Shown in pieces: positions 7,801-17,691 of a DNA stretch of 39,597 bases. The stretch covers positions 1 to 39,597 of IMG/VR virus record IMGVR_UViG_3300021356_000052; one strand, given 5' to 3'. This DNA is from a virus. The notes beneath the pieces were generated by a model, which worked only from the letters and a program-made list of their open reading frames with translations, had not been told where the DNA came from and searched no databases. The translations under genes were made by a program, and so were the position numbers. Position 1 is the first letter of the stretch; each line of letters opens with the position of its first letter.

Positions 7801-10800
7801 CTTCAAAGAAGGTGATCTTGTAGATTATCAGACTACTGGAACTGCAGTATCAGGATTAACTACTGCTAATCAATACTATATTTTTAAAGTTGATGATGAT
7901 ACCTTTAGAGTAGCAGATGCTGGTATCGGCGGAACTATTAAGACAAATTATAATAGAAACAAATTCATTCATTTTGACAGTGTGGGATCTGGTTATCAGA
8001 TCTTTAAATATCCAGATATTGCAGTAACTGTAAATGTATCTTATGGTTCAACAAATGTTGGCGTTATTACAGCAACCCCCATCGTAAGAGGAGGAATTGT
8101 CGATTCCTACCTTTATGAATCTGGAACTGCTTATGGAAGCAGCACAATTAATTTTGAGAAAAAACCATCAATAACGATTAAAAACGGAAAGGCTGCAAGT
8201 CTCTATCCTGTAGTATTAGCAGGTAAAGTAGTTAGAGTTGATGTTCGTTCTAGAGGATCTGAATACTTCTCAACACCAGATGTGGACGTTGTTGTATCAG
8301 GAAGCACTGGTGTTGGTGCAGTATTAAGACCCATCATTCTAGATGGTCAAATTGATAGCGTAGTTGTAATTAATCAGGGAACAGGATATGTTCAGGAAGA
8401 AACTTCTATCACAATTACACCAGCTGGTAGAAACGCTAACTATTCAACTAATCTCAGTTATCTAACAGTTAATGATGCTGAAAGATTTGGTTCAGAATAC
8501 TTGAATCCAACTTTTGGTAAAGGTCTCCAATATAGCAACATTTCTTATTCCAGGGATCTAGCAGCTTTTGAGTTTAATGATGATGGAACTACACACTCCC
8601 CTATTATTGGCTGGGCATATGATGGAAACCCAATTTACGGACCATATGGTTACAATGACCCATTAGATCAGAATAGCGGTAAACGTATTCTAAAATCTGG
8701 ATACATTCTTGATGCTGCTTCTGTAGACAGTCGTCCAAGTGGTTTTACCAATGGTTTCTTTGTTGAAGATTATAGATTTAATGAATCTGGAGATTTAGAT
8801 AGACATAACGGAAGATTTTGCAAAACACCAGATTTTCCAAATGGAACTTATGCATATTTTGCGGGTATTGCCACAGGCGGTCTATTCACACCCACATTCC
8901 CATATTTCATTGGAGACAGATTTAAATCTTTATATCAAGGAGTAGATCTTGGTCAAGATGATGGAATTGATAATAATGATTTAGTAAGAAATACTTTCCC
9001 ATACAGAATCAAAGATGAGTATGCATCTAATGATTACTTGAATGAATCTTTACAACAAAATAAGCAAGAAGCAATAATTACTTCAACTGAAAAGGGCACT
9101 ATTGATTCAATTGAAATTAGAACTAGAGGAGACAATTATAAGGTAGGAGATTTACTCAATTTTGATAACAGCGATACTGGAGGCGGTGGTGCTAGAGCAA
9201 CTGTTTCTAGTGTAGAAGGCAAGTCTATAGTTTCTATTGCATCTTCAACTTTAGAGTATTCTGAATCAATTATAACCAGAGAGTCTAATGATAAGGTTGC
9301 TATTCATATTCAACCAACACATGCATTTGTTGTAAATGATGTAGTTTCTATTTCAGGTTTATCTACCTTCTTACCAAATCTAACTGGTCTCAAAACAGTT
9401 GGTATAAACACTGATACTTTCAATATCTACAAAGATATTCCAGCAAATGCATCTGCTGGTTTAGTAACTGATGTTTATATTTCAAATATTCCTAACTCCC
9501 TTTCGATTGGATCGACTATTGGAATCGGAACAGAACTTCTTTCTGTCTTAAATATCTTCCCAATACCAAAGATTGTAAGGGTTAAGAGAGGAATTACAGG
9601 AACAGCACATACAACATCAACAAGTGGTTTTGTATATCCAAATAGAATCTTTGTTGATGCTCAAACTGGATATTTTAATTCCAGTCTGAATGAAAAGATT
9701 TATTTCAATCCTCATCAATCTGTTGGTGTAGGATCTACCTCTGGTGTTGGTATTGCAGTAACAAACACTCTTGGGGATGTTACTAAAGAGATAAACATTC
9801 CAACTCGCAGCATCTATCTACCAAATCATCCATTCTTAACAGGTCAAACTGCTATTTTAAGAAAGAATGGTGGCGGTAGTAATATTTCTGTTGCTAACAC
9901 AGAAACAGAAACTCAATTTGATATTCTGAGTAGTGGTTCTGAGACTGTTTATACTATTAAGAAAGGTCCAGACTTCATTGGTATTGTAACTCAAATTGGT
10001 CTAACAACTTCAAGCAGTGGACTTTTCTTCTTCAATAATGGATCTGATAATTATGAATACTCAATTGAACCAACTGAAGATCAAGTAACTTGTATTGTTC
10101 AGAAGAACGATGCATTAGTTTCTGTATCAACAATCCATAACTTACAACCAAAAGATAAAATTAACCTGAGTGTAATACCTGATAGATCTGTAGGAATTGG
10201 AACTTCTACTTCAGTTATTGTCAAATTCAACAATGATATTCAAAAAATTGTTATTGATCCTGTAGGATTTACCTCAGAATCTATTAGTATTGCTGAAAAT
10301 ACGATTACTCTTACAAATCATAATTTCACAACTGGCGAAAAAGTATACTATGATTCAACTGATCTGATAACTTCTGGTCTTGAGACTGGCGTTTACTATG
10401 TACATAAGATTGATAAAGATAGGATCAAACTTTGTGATACCTTTGACGACACTCTTGCTTCTCCGCCAGTAGTAGTTTCTCTTGCTTCAACTGGAGGAGC
10501 TTCCCAGGAATTATCAGCAGTCAATCCTAAGATCACTCCAACAAGAGGAAATGATCTCGTATTTGATCTATCTGATGCTTCTCTTACTGGACTTGAATTT
10601 AAAATCTACAAAGACTTTGAGTTTAATAATGAATTTGTCTCTATTGCAAATACAACTACTTTCTCAACTGCGGGTATTAGTACAGTTGGAGTTGGAACTA
10701 CAGCATCTTTAACTCTCAAGTATTCTGAGCAACTACAAAATCCACTCTTCTATAACGTAGAAAGATCTGGATTTATCTCAACTGCTGATGCAACAGTTAA

Positions 10801-13800
10801 AGACTTCAATCAAATCATGTATAAGAAGAGTAAGTATGACGGTTCTTACTCAATTATTGGTGTTGCAGAAACAACTTTTGTTATCACTCTAACTGATATT
10901 CCAGAGTTTGATTCTTATCAGACAAATAATACAACATCGATGAAGTATACAACTACTTCATCTAATACATCTGGTCCAATCGGAACTATTAATATAATCT
11001 CTGAAGGTTCTGCATACAGATCTCTTCCTGCAATTTCAAGCGTCACTTCTACAAATGGTAGTGATGCTCTTCTATTCCCCAAATCAACTAAACTTGGTAA
11101 TCTGAAGCAATTCAGAATCGGGCAACAAATTATAGAATTTAATACTGATAAAACATTAAGTCCTAAAGCTGCTCTACCAGCAACTATTGAACTAAAAGAT
11201 AATTTAACTATTGATGAGATTGAAATCTTAGATGGAGGAAGTAACTATACTATTGCACCAGATCTAGTAATCGTTGATACACTAACTGGTCTAGAGCAAG
11301 ATGGTATACTTCTATGCGAAATCGGATCAAGTTCTATTGATAACGTAACTATCTTTGAACAACCAACTGGATTGACTTTCAATCCAAAAACTATATTTGC
11401 AGTCAATAATACTAACGGTGTTGGTATTGCAACAATGCAATCATCCTTGAGTGGAATTGTTACCTGCTTCTTAACTACACCTCTACTAGGATTTAGTACA
11501 AGTGTATTTGCTATCGGAGATGAAGTATTTGTTGAAGGTGTTACTAAAAATGGAACTGATGGTACAGGATTTAATTCGGATGATTATGGATATTCATATC
11601 TAACTGTTCTTTCATATTCAAACACCATTCCTGCTAAGGTAGAATATAGTGTTGCTGGTTTAACTACTAATCCAGGTCTCGCAGATACTACTCAGAGTTC
11701 CTTCGCTAATATGACGAAGAGATCTGATTTACCAGTATTCAGAGTAACTCAGAAGAAATCAGAATTTAGTATTGGTGAGAATATAAGTGTAAACGGAGAG
11801 AATACTGATCTATTCATCTCTTCTATACTGAAAGACTATATTAAAGTTACTGGTGTATTCCAATTAAAAGTTGGAGATGTAATTCGAGGTAACATTTCTG
11901 GTTCCAAAGGAACTGTATCTTCTCTCAATACAAGTGATGGTAGATTTACTGTAGATTATTCTGTAAGGTCTGATCAAGGTTGGAAGACTAATACTGGTGA
12001 ACTAAACAATGACATTCAAGTAACTCCAGATAACGACTACTATCAAAATCTCTCCTACTCTATTAAGAGTCCTATTCAATATAAGGATTCGATTGACTCT
12101 ATCAATCGTCTAGTACATACATCTGGTCTCAAGAATTTTGTAGAAACTGAACTAAGTTCTACAAGTTCTATCAGTGTAGGCAGTACTTCTCCCACAGCTC
12201 TCAACTTTATCGATCTAAGTTCGGATAATAGAGTTGATACCATCTATGGATTCGGTCTCAGTAGAGATACAGAAGTTTCTGCTCTAAATGCATTTACAAA
12301 TTCCTCAAGATTCATTGAACTTGGCAATATTAAACTTGTAGATAGTTTGATTTGCAGAACAAATAGAGTTCTTGAAATTGATGATGTTAGTAAGCAGTTT
12401 ACAAATAAAGAGAATGTAATTGATGAATTCATTGACCTTGATGAATACACCAAAGATATCGCAAGATTCCTCGTTCAAGTCAGAAGTACTGATGGACTAC
12501 AAACAGCAATCTATGAATTGATCATTATCTGGGATGAATTACAAGAAAACGTCCTTACTCTTAATAAGGCATATCTCTCCAGTACAGGAGTTGGTGTTAC
12601 TTATTCTGGTGCAGATTCTTCCGAGATTACAAATCTATGGGATGAAAGAGAGTTTGCAACTGTAACTGGTCATATTGATGTCTTTGATGTTCTTTCTGTA
12701 AGATTTACTCCTGAAGATGTCTTTAATATCGACTACGACATTAAGTTCATTAAAGATACTTTTAATAGCAATGCTGTTGGACTAGCATCGACTTCTATTG
12801 GATTCATTAAGAATCAATCTTCATATCGAATTGCAGGTACAGGAGGTACGGCGACACTATTCGAATATGATGCTACAGACTTTGATGCAGTTCATGTTCA
12901 AACACACATTTATGATGAAACCGACAATGTTCAGAACTTCCTGGAGATGTATCTGCATCATGATGGAACAGATACTTACATAACCGATTACTACTTTGAT
13001 AGCAATCCTTCGGAAGGTATTAGCGGAAATGATTTTACTAACTTTATACCTGAATTAAGCGGTGGAGTACTCTCACTCAAGTATGTAAATACTGGTTCAA
13101 ATGATATTGAAGTAAAAACTAATGCTGTTGGATTCGGAGCAACATCTAATGGAATTTCTACTCTAAGATTCCAGTCTACTGGTGTTCCTGATGGATCTGA
13201 AAGAAGTGCTTATTATGAATCAAATTATGCTGTAGGCACTGGAGTAACAGAAATCTTCAGAGGTTCTAAGCAACTATTCACTTCTGTTAAGAGTTTGGTT
13301 AGCGTCAATAATGGTTCTGACTTTGCCCTACATCAAGTTTATTCTTTAAACTCCGACGAAACTAATACATTCTCTACACAAGCTCCATTTATCTCTATTG
13401 GTAGCACAACTGGTATTGGAACCTTTGGTTCTGATTTTGATGGGTCAGACTTTATTGTTAAGTTCTTCCCCAATGCTGATGCTTCTGGAATTGTAACTGT
13501 AAAAGCATTTAATGAAGCACTTTATGAACTAGTTGACCTAGAAAATGAGTATGAAAATATTGATTACGGATTCATCAAGAAGCAAGAGATTGGAATTGCT
13601 CTCTATGATGCAGTTAACAGTCCAAGAATTAATAAGAATTCTTTTGAAATGGAATATCAAGGTATTCCAATCTTCAAAAAGACATTTAATCCAGCAGATA
13701 CAAATATCTTAGATCGTACAACTGGTATATTTACGATTGATAATCACTTCTTCTCTGATGGGGAAGAATTGATTTACAAAGCAGGTTCGACTGTTGTTGG

Positions 13801-16800
13801 AATTAATTCATCTTCTGTTGGTATTGGAGAGACTGCAGATTCTGTTGGTGTAGTTACAAATACACTACCATATAGAGTCTGGTGCGATAAAATTACTCCA
13901 AATACTTTTAGACTTTCCACAAGACCAGAATATGTAACTGCAGGAATCTATGTAACCTTTACCAACGTTGGTGAGGGTAATGCTCACTCTCTTGAGATGG
14001 TTAAGAAGAATGAGAAGACCATATTTGCTCTCGATGATCTAATTCAAGCACCTTTAGCATATACTCCTATTGTTTATGATCTCCAAGGTAATGGCGGTTC
14101 TATCAGTGCTGCATCAACAGTATTTTCTCTATCAGGTATTGCATCTGTCGTAAATGGAGACATCCTCCAGATTGAAGATGAATACATGAAAGTTGGTGGT
14201 GTTGGTTTAGGAACAACGTCTGTTGGACCAATTTCATCAGGAGACGTAAATCTGGTTGAAGTTGTAAGAGGTTTTGTTGGAACTGCTGCTACAGACCATA
14301 CTGAACCAACTACAATTAGAGTTTACAGAGGTTCTTACAATATTTCTGGAAACAGAGTATTCTTCACTGATCCTCCAAAAGGAAGCGGACTTGTAACCCT
14401 TGATGATTCTGGTCTACCAAGAACATTCTCCAAATTTAGTGGAAGAACATATCTAAGACAAAGTTATGAAAATAACCTTGTTTATGATGATATTTCTAGA
14501 CAATTTACTGGTATTGCACAAACGTTTGTAGTTCAAAACACTGGAGTTAATACTACTGGTATTGAAACTGGAAGCGGTCTAGTTCTGTTGAACGGTATCT
14601 TCCAAACGCCAACTACTAATAATAATGCAGGAAATAACTTCTCATACGGAGAGGTTGCAGGTGTTTCTAGTATTACATTTACTGGTATTACCTCAACTGA
14701 TGGTAGTCAGATAACTTCTATCTCCGATGTTAACCAGAATGGTTTCCCACGAGGAGGTTTGATTGTTTCTCTTGGTTCTACTAATGGTCTTGGTTTCGCT
14801 CCTTTAGTTGGAGCAGATATTCTTCCAACGGTTTCTGGTGGAGTAATTACTGGAGTAGTTGGAGTTCCAACATACGGTCAATCACTCGGTCTTGATACTT
14901 GCTCTTATAATAATGAGAGCGGAATCCTTGAAGTAACAACTGCCTCTGCACATAATTTGAAAGATCACAACCAGCAAGTTTGGTTGGAAGGTCTTGAGTT
15001 CTCCTGTGCTGCTCCTCATGCAGGAGTTACAACTACAATCTTCCCAGATGGAAGTCTTGGAAATGTATTTGCAATCAGCGGAATCGTTTCTACTACTACA
15101 TTCAACGTTAATGTTGGAACTAGCACTATTCCCCACACTTACATGGGTTCTGGTTCTGCATATCCATACTTCAGCAGACTCAATGTTGGATCTGGATATA
15201 ATGGACTTACGGGCATCGGAGTTAGTGTGTATGAAGCAAGTCACACTGGAGCAGCTGCAACAATTACTGCAGTTGTTGGTGCTGGCGGAACTTTAACCTT
15301 CACTGTTGAGGGAGGAGGAAGCGGTTACACTAATCCAGATATTCTTGTTGATGCCCCATCATATACAAACTTGGAAATTGAGGGAACATTCAGGAGAGGA
15401 ATCGGTTCTACAACTACTACTGGAGTAAATCTCCTAATGTCGGTAGAACTTGGACCAAACTCTCAGTCAATCTATGCAGATCGCTACGCAGATGCTGCTG
15501 CATTACTTGAAGACAACAGAACTTTCATTGCTGAGATGGCAGTTGGAAGAATGCTTGATGCATATCCTTCCTTCACTATTCCAACTGGAAATCAAGCATG
15601 TATCGATGATGCTGTTGATGTTGTTGAGGCGATTGCATACAACTTAAGGTTCGGTGGAAATGATGCAACCTATGATGCTGCAACATTGTATATCAGCGGA
15701 GCACACGTTGCTGGAGAAGAAGACGAATCGATTTACGTATTCAATGAAGTTGGTTATCTAGCAAATAATATTATTAATAACGTTGCTATTGCAAAATCTG
15801 GTTACACATCCGAAGATCAAGTATTTGATTTCAGCATTACTGCTGATCCTTTGACTGGATTCAATACAAGTCCAAGTTCTTGTGCGGATGTACAATCTTC
15901 AATTACATCTTTCGTAGGTATCGTAACGAATGCTATTGGACTTAGCACAATTCCTGGAAGCAGAACTATTGCTCCTGCATCTCTATATGAAGTTGCTAAA
16001 TTCAGTATTGATAGGCAGGGTTATGCATTTGAACCTGGAGATAAGTTCAAACCAATTGGTCTCGTTACCGCTCTTGGACTAACCTCTCCACTTGAAGAGT
16101 TTGAATTAGAAGTAACTGATGTTTATTATGATACATTCTCCTCTTGGCAATTCGGTCAACTGGACTTTATCGATCCAATTAAAGTTCTTCAGAATGGAAC
16201 AAGATCTGTATTCCCAATGTATTACAATGCGGAACTTGTAAGTTTTGAAAAAGATCCTCTAGATCAAGATTCTGCACTTATTGATATGGATTCTGTTCTA
16301 TTGGTATTCATCAATGGAGTTCTTCAAGAACCAAAATCTGCATATCAGTTTGATGGTGGTTCTTCAATCCAGTTTATTACTCCTCCAAAACCAGAAGATA
16401 ACGTTTCAATCTTCTTCTATCAGGGAACTAGAAATGTTGACGCAACTAACTTAGACATTAATGAAACAATTAAACCAGGAGACTCTGTTTTCCTTAATAG
16501 ATTCCCTGGAATTACAACATCTGTTGATCAAAGAGAAAAGAGAATTGTTTACTCAATTCCAAGTGCTCAAAGACTACAGACTAATGTCTATTCAGATATT
16601 GGTATTGATGAAGAGAACTTCAGACGTTTGGATTGGACTAAGCAGAAGAGAGACCTATTCGTAAATGGAGATTACATCTATAAGTCTAGAGATTCTCTTG
16701 AAGGTATGGTTTATCCTACTGCTAAGGTTATCGCTGATGTTAATCCTTCGGACACTGCAATATTTGTTGATAACGCACAATTCTTTAACTATGAAGAGAA

Positions 16801-17662
16801 TGAGTCTAGTGTTGTAACTCCATCTGTTGACGCATTCTTGACTGATGATATTACAGTTTCTCCTGCAGTGTTTACTGCATCAGTAACTTCTGCTGGTATT
16901 GTTGATGGAGTCACTATTGTAGATGGAGGTGTTGGATATGCCTCAACATTATCTTCAATAAACCTTGCATTCTCTGCTCCTAAGTTTATTGGTGTTGGTA
17001 TTGGAACTACCGCGACAGCAACAGCAACCATTACAAATGGTTCAGTTTCTAGCGTAACACTTATAAATCCTGGTCTTGGATATACCAATTCTCAGAATGT
17101 AGCAATTGCTCCTCAGGTAATTGCAGAGCAACCTAAAAATGATGACGAACTATTGACAGTAATTTCTGTTGTTCAAGGTAATACTGGAATCATTACTGGC
17201 ATCAAACCAGTTACTGGAATCGGAACAGACTTAGCACTTAAGTTCTACACTGATAATACCACAGATCTTCAGGCAGGATATTATATTCTTGTTACTGGAA
17301 CAAATGTTGGTAGCGGAGTTACTTCGGTCTTTACTCATGATGATGACATCATTGGAATTGGTACAGAATATCTGAATAATGTCTATAGAATTAATTCTAT
17401 TCCTGTTATTAATGAGATTGTTTGCAACATTGCATCAAATACTGTTACTGCTGGAATCGAAACTCTTGGAACTTCTGTTTACAATCCAAATGGATATTTC
17501 TCCTGGGGCAGACTTTCCAGTATAACTAGAGATAGTTCTAATCCTATCTCGATTGGCGTAACTGGAAGAACAGTTTCTGGTTTATCAACATATCCTATTC
17601 TTCAAAGAAAAGGTTATGGATTAAGAGATAATGGTGCTATTAGAAAAATCCTCCCAGATTAA
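4856..17662 (+). CDS. gp7: Giant baseplate wedge protein, gp7-like (4268 aa)
   Basis: Residues about 15-310 align with the C-terminal part of T4 gp7 (1032 aa): ARTFYQAKGTEESFKILYKV at about 197-216, followed by the LIGQTVYSS segment. T4's large N-terminal region is missing. A modular extension of nearly 4000 residues follows. Visible parts are: start-type modules with GFPQS..L.I.DEIITYTG (about 75-135, 325-370); HNF-type modules near 617, 857, 981, 1822 and 2964; GxGY beta repeats near 755, 953, 1042, 1132, 1173, 2049, 2125, 3443, 3485, 4022 and 4070; a YHYH-type domain at about 1205-1345; a helical domain at about 3530-3700; and a C-terminal block with VFINGVLQEP (about 3818) and NFRRLDWTKQKRD (about 3920). 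The single uninterrupted frame and the position between gp6 and gp8 support gp7. It probably forms the wedge's outer arm. The extension's function is unknown. Confidence 0.88.
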   Translation: MIQTGIESRVKVQDLIEGQLPEFILDESPKAVDFLKQYYISQEYQGGPTDLIDNLDQYLTLENLTPESIVGFTSLTSAAPSSDTTISVESTKGFPQSYGLLKIDDEIITYTGITTNTFTGCKRGFSGITTYSDISNPSNITFSTSSAENHDNYSPVQNLSSLFLKEFYKKLKYSVTPGLENTEFVSNVNVGNFIKEARTFYQAKGTEESFKILYKVLYGVTPKIVDLEQFLLKPSSAEYIRREVILVERISGDVNNLIGQTVYSSASPGTKAAVSEVEIVTRDNQTFYKIGLFIGYSDQDLIEGTFTVTANTKVLSPRVRTGSSVVTVDSTVGFPQSGKITTGLTTVTYTDKTSNQFLGCTVVDDLEPKTEVRSDETIFGYENGDLTKKVELKVYSIVSDILLSKDAGLALPNESIKVLHLGDLIDNPDNINDKTYKQKFANSWTYNTASTFEVSGINTSTRVYTLSSDLDKSSIKVDDTFEIINNVSKEVQLSDARVSSVDKANKQVTLSYTGFSTDPNIPHTIRRVAKKTSSDRVPLEYGDDTLTSDIQNVYSESGSDFMYVASNSLPSFSFRKNSNLKSIIVGTGITFIGAATTENGALQREVTDVDYSIISFPTAVPFLTGDAVVYQPETTSIIGLNTGETYYTKVLSDPKQIKLYPAPSFIDTDNYLKFTPLSLGVGGKHTFTIESKNDKNIQPQKLLRKFPLKEEIKQNNGEPHDQEMLGMLVNGVEIKSYKSPDKVFYGPLSKIDVLNPGTGYDVINPPQIVVADSPGAGTTALVRPVISGSVEKIFVDPQQRELENVVSVSIAGGNGSGAILKPITETTFKEINFDARLLSNFGGVGEVAETITFLSDHNFRDGEEIIYKTNGNSPLSIGTFFASNADQNRFLVNNTKYIAEFINDKTIRLYNSTSDFNAGINTIGFTTASNSGVHAFRTFDGKKTLKEIRVLEGGSGYQNRHLYVKPVGISTIENTVTFINHNFKEGDLVDYQTTGTAVSGLTTANQYYIFKVDDDTFRVADAGIGGTIKTNYNRNKFIHFDSVGSGYQIFKYPDIAVTVNVSYGSTNVGVITATPIVRGGIVDSYLYESGTAYGSSTINFEKKPSITIKNGKAASLYPVVLAGKVVRVDVRSRGSEYFSTPDVDVVVSGSTGVGAVLRPIILDGQIDSVVVINQGTGYVQEETSITITPAGRNANYSTNLSYLTVNDAERFGSEYLNPTFGKGLQYSNISYSRDLAAFEFNDDGTTHSPIIGWAYDGNPIYGPYGYNDPLDQNSGKRILKSGYILDAASVDSRPSGFTNGFFVEDYRFNESGDLDRHNGRFCKTPDFPNGTYAYFAGIATGGLFTPTFPYFIGDRFKSLYQGVDLGQDDGIDNNDLVRNTFPYRIKDEYASNDYLNESLQQNKQEAIITSTEKGTIDSIEIRTRGDNYKVGDLLNFDNSDTGGGGARATVSSVEGKSIVSIASSTLEYSESIITRESNDKVAIHIQPTHAFVVNDVVSISGLSTFLPNLTGLKTVGINTDTFNIYKDIPANASAGLVTDVYISNIPNSLSIGSTIGIGTELLSVLNIFPIPKIVRVKRGITGTAHTTSTSGFVYPNRIFVDAQTGYFNSSLNEKIYFNPHQSVGVGSTSGVGIAVTNTLGDVTKEINIPTRSIYLPNHPFLTGQTAILRKNGGGSNISVANTETETQFDILSSGSETVYTIKKGPDFIGIVTQIGLTTSSSGLFFFNNGSDNYEYSIEPTEDQVTCIVQKNDALVSVSTIHNLQPKDKINLSVIPDRSVGIGTSTSVIVKFNNDIQKIVIDPVGFTSESISIAENTITLTNHNFTTGEKVYYDSTDLITSGLETGVYYVHKIDKDRIKLCDTFDDTLASPPVVVSLASTGGASQELSAVNPKITPTRGNDLVFDLSDASLTGLEFKIYKDFEFNNEFVSIANTTTFSTAGISTVGVGTTASLTLKYSEQLQNPLFYNVERSGFISTADATVKDFNQIMYKKSKYDGSYSIIGVAETTFVITLTDIPEFDSYQTNNTTSMKYTTTSSNTSGPIGTINIISEGSAYRSLPAISSVTSTNGSDALLFPKSTKLGNLKQFRIGQQIIEFNTDKTLSPKAALPATIELKDNLTIDEIEILDGGSNYTIAPDLVIVDTLTGLEQDGILLCEIGSSSIDNVTIFEQPTGLTFNPKTIFAVNNTNGVGIATMQSSLSGIVTCFLTTPLLGFSTSVFAIGDEVFVEGVTKNGTDGTGFNSDDYGYSYLTVLSYSNTIPAKVEYSVAGLTTNPGLADTTQSSFANMTKRSDLPVFRVTQKKSEFSIGENISVNGENTDLFISSILKDYIKVTGVFQLKVGDVIRGNISGSKGTVSSLNTSDGRFTVDYSVRSDQGWKTNTGELNNDIQVTPDNDYYQNLSYSIKSPIQYKDSIDSINRLVHTSGLKNFVETELSSTSSISVGSTSPTALNFIDLSSDNRVDTIYGFGLSRDTEVSALNAFTNSSRFIELGNIKLVDSLICRTNRVLEIDDVSKQFTNKENVIDEFIDLDEYTKDIARFLVQVRSTDGLQTAIYELIIIWDELQENVLTLNKAYLSSTGVGVTYSGADSSEITNLWDEREFATVTGHIDVFDVLSVRFTPEDVFNIDYDIKFIKDTFNSNAVGLASTSIGFIKNQSSYRIAGTGGTATLFEYDATDFDAVHVQTHIYDETDNVQNFLEMYLHHDGTDTYITDYYFDSNPSEGISGNDFTNFIPELSGGVLSLKYVNTGSNDIEVKTNAVGFGATSNGISTLRFQSTGVPDGSERSAYYESNYAVGTGVTEIFRGSKQLFTSVKSLVSVNNGSDFALHQVYSLNSDETNTFSTQAPFISIGSTTGIGTFGSDFDGSDFIVKFFPNADASGIVTVKAFNEALYELVDLENEYENIDYGFIKKQEIGIALYDAVNSPRINKNSFEMEYQGIPIFKKTFNPADTNILDRTTGIFTIDNHFFSDGEELIYKAGSTVVGINSSSVGIGETADSVGVVTNTLPYRVWCDKITPNTFRLSTRPEYVTAGIYVTFTNVGEGNAHSLEMVKKNEKTIFALDDLIQAPLAYTPIVYDLQGNGGSISAASTVFSLSGIASVVNGDILQIEDEYMKVGGVGLGTTSVGPISSGDVNLVEVVRGFVGTAATDHTEPTTIRVYRGSYNISGNRVFFTDPPKGSGLVTLDDSGLPRTFSKFSGRTYLRQSYENNLVYDDISRQFTGIAQTFVVQNTGVNTTGIETGSGLVLLNGIFQTPTTNNNAGNNFSYGEVAGVSSITFTGITSTDGSQITSISDVNQNGFPRGGLIVSLGSTNGLGFAPLVGADILPTVSGGVITGVVGVPTYGQSLGLDTCSYNNESGILEVTTASAHNLKDHNQQVWLEGLEFSCAAPHAGVTTTIFPDGSLGNVFAISGIVSTTTFNVNVGTSTIPHTYMGSGSAYPYFSRLNVGSGYNGLTGIGVSVYEASHTGAAATITAVVGAGGTLTFTVEGGGSGYTNPDILVDAPSYTNLEIEGTFRRGIGSTTTTGVNLLMSVELGPNSQSIYADRYADAAALLEDNRTFIAEMAVGRMLDAYPSFTIPTGNQACIDDAVDVVEAIAYNLRFGGNDATYDAATLYISGAHVAGEEDESIYVFNEVGYLANNIINNVAIAKSGYTSEDQVFDFSITADPLTGFNTSPSSCADVQSSITSFVGIVTNAIGLSTIPGSRTIAPASLYEVAKFSIDRQGYAFEPGDKFKPIGLVTALGLTSPLEEFELEVTDVYYDTFSSWQFGQLDFIDPIKVLQNGTRSVFPMYYNAELVSFEKDPLDQDSALIDMDSVLLVFINGVLQEPKSAYQFDGGSSIQFITPPKPEDNVSIFFYQGTRNVDATNLDINETIKPGDSVFLNRFPGITTSVDQREKRIVYSIPSAQRLQTNVYSDIGIDEENFRRLDWTKQKRDLFVNGDYIYKSRDSLEGMVYPTAKVIADVNPSDTAIFVDNAQFFNYEENESSVVTPSVDAFLTDDITVSPAVFTASVTSAGIVDGVTIVDGGVGYASTLSSINLAFSAPKFIGVGIGTTATATATITNGSVSSVTLINPGLGYTNSQNVAIAPQVIAEQPKNDDELLTVISVVQGNTGIITGIKPVTGIGTDLALKFYTDNTTDLQAGYYILVTGTNVGSGVTSVFTHDDDIIGIGTEYLNNVYRINSIPVINEIVCNIASNTVTAGIETLGTSVYNPNGYFSWGRLSSITRDSSNPISIGVTGRTVSGLSTYPILQRKGYGLRDNGAIRKILPD
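8468..8892 (+). other. YHYH-type domain inside gp7
   Basis: Residues about 1205-1345 of the giant protein carry the marks of the YHYH family (PF14240): THSPIIGWAYDGNPIYGPYG at 1246-1265, and a closing block DRHNGRFCKTPDFPNGTYAY at 1315-1334. The family's first YHYH signature strand seems degenerate here. In bacteria the domain occurs in secreted or extracellular proteins of poorly known function. Its presence in a baseplate protein suggests an exposed domain. Confidence 0.75.
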
Positions 17663-17664
17663 AC

Positions 17665-17672
17665 TATAAATA
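17665..17672 (+). promoter_or_regulatory. T4-type late promoter for gp8
   Basis: TATAAATA (context CTATAAATAG) is an exact late consensus match. It lies three bases after the gp7 stop and 19 nt before the gp8 start. It would give gp8 and the genes after it their own late transcript, independent of the 15-kb upstream unit. Confidence 0.75.
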
Positions 17673-17691
17673 GAAAGAAAACTGCTAAAAA

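Noticed and set aside
14994-15647. Two forward frames inside gp7 (100 and 65 residues) as a frameshift or nested genes
   Set aside because: The gp7 frame is continuous and reads as sensible protein throughout; these frames are leucine/methionine-rich shadows of the repetitive codons.
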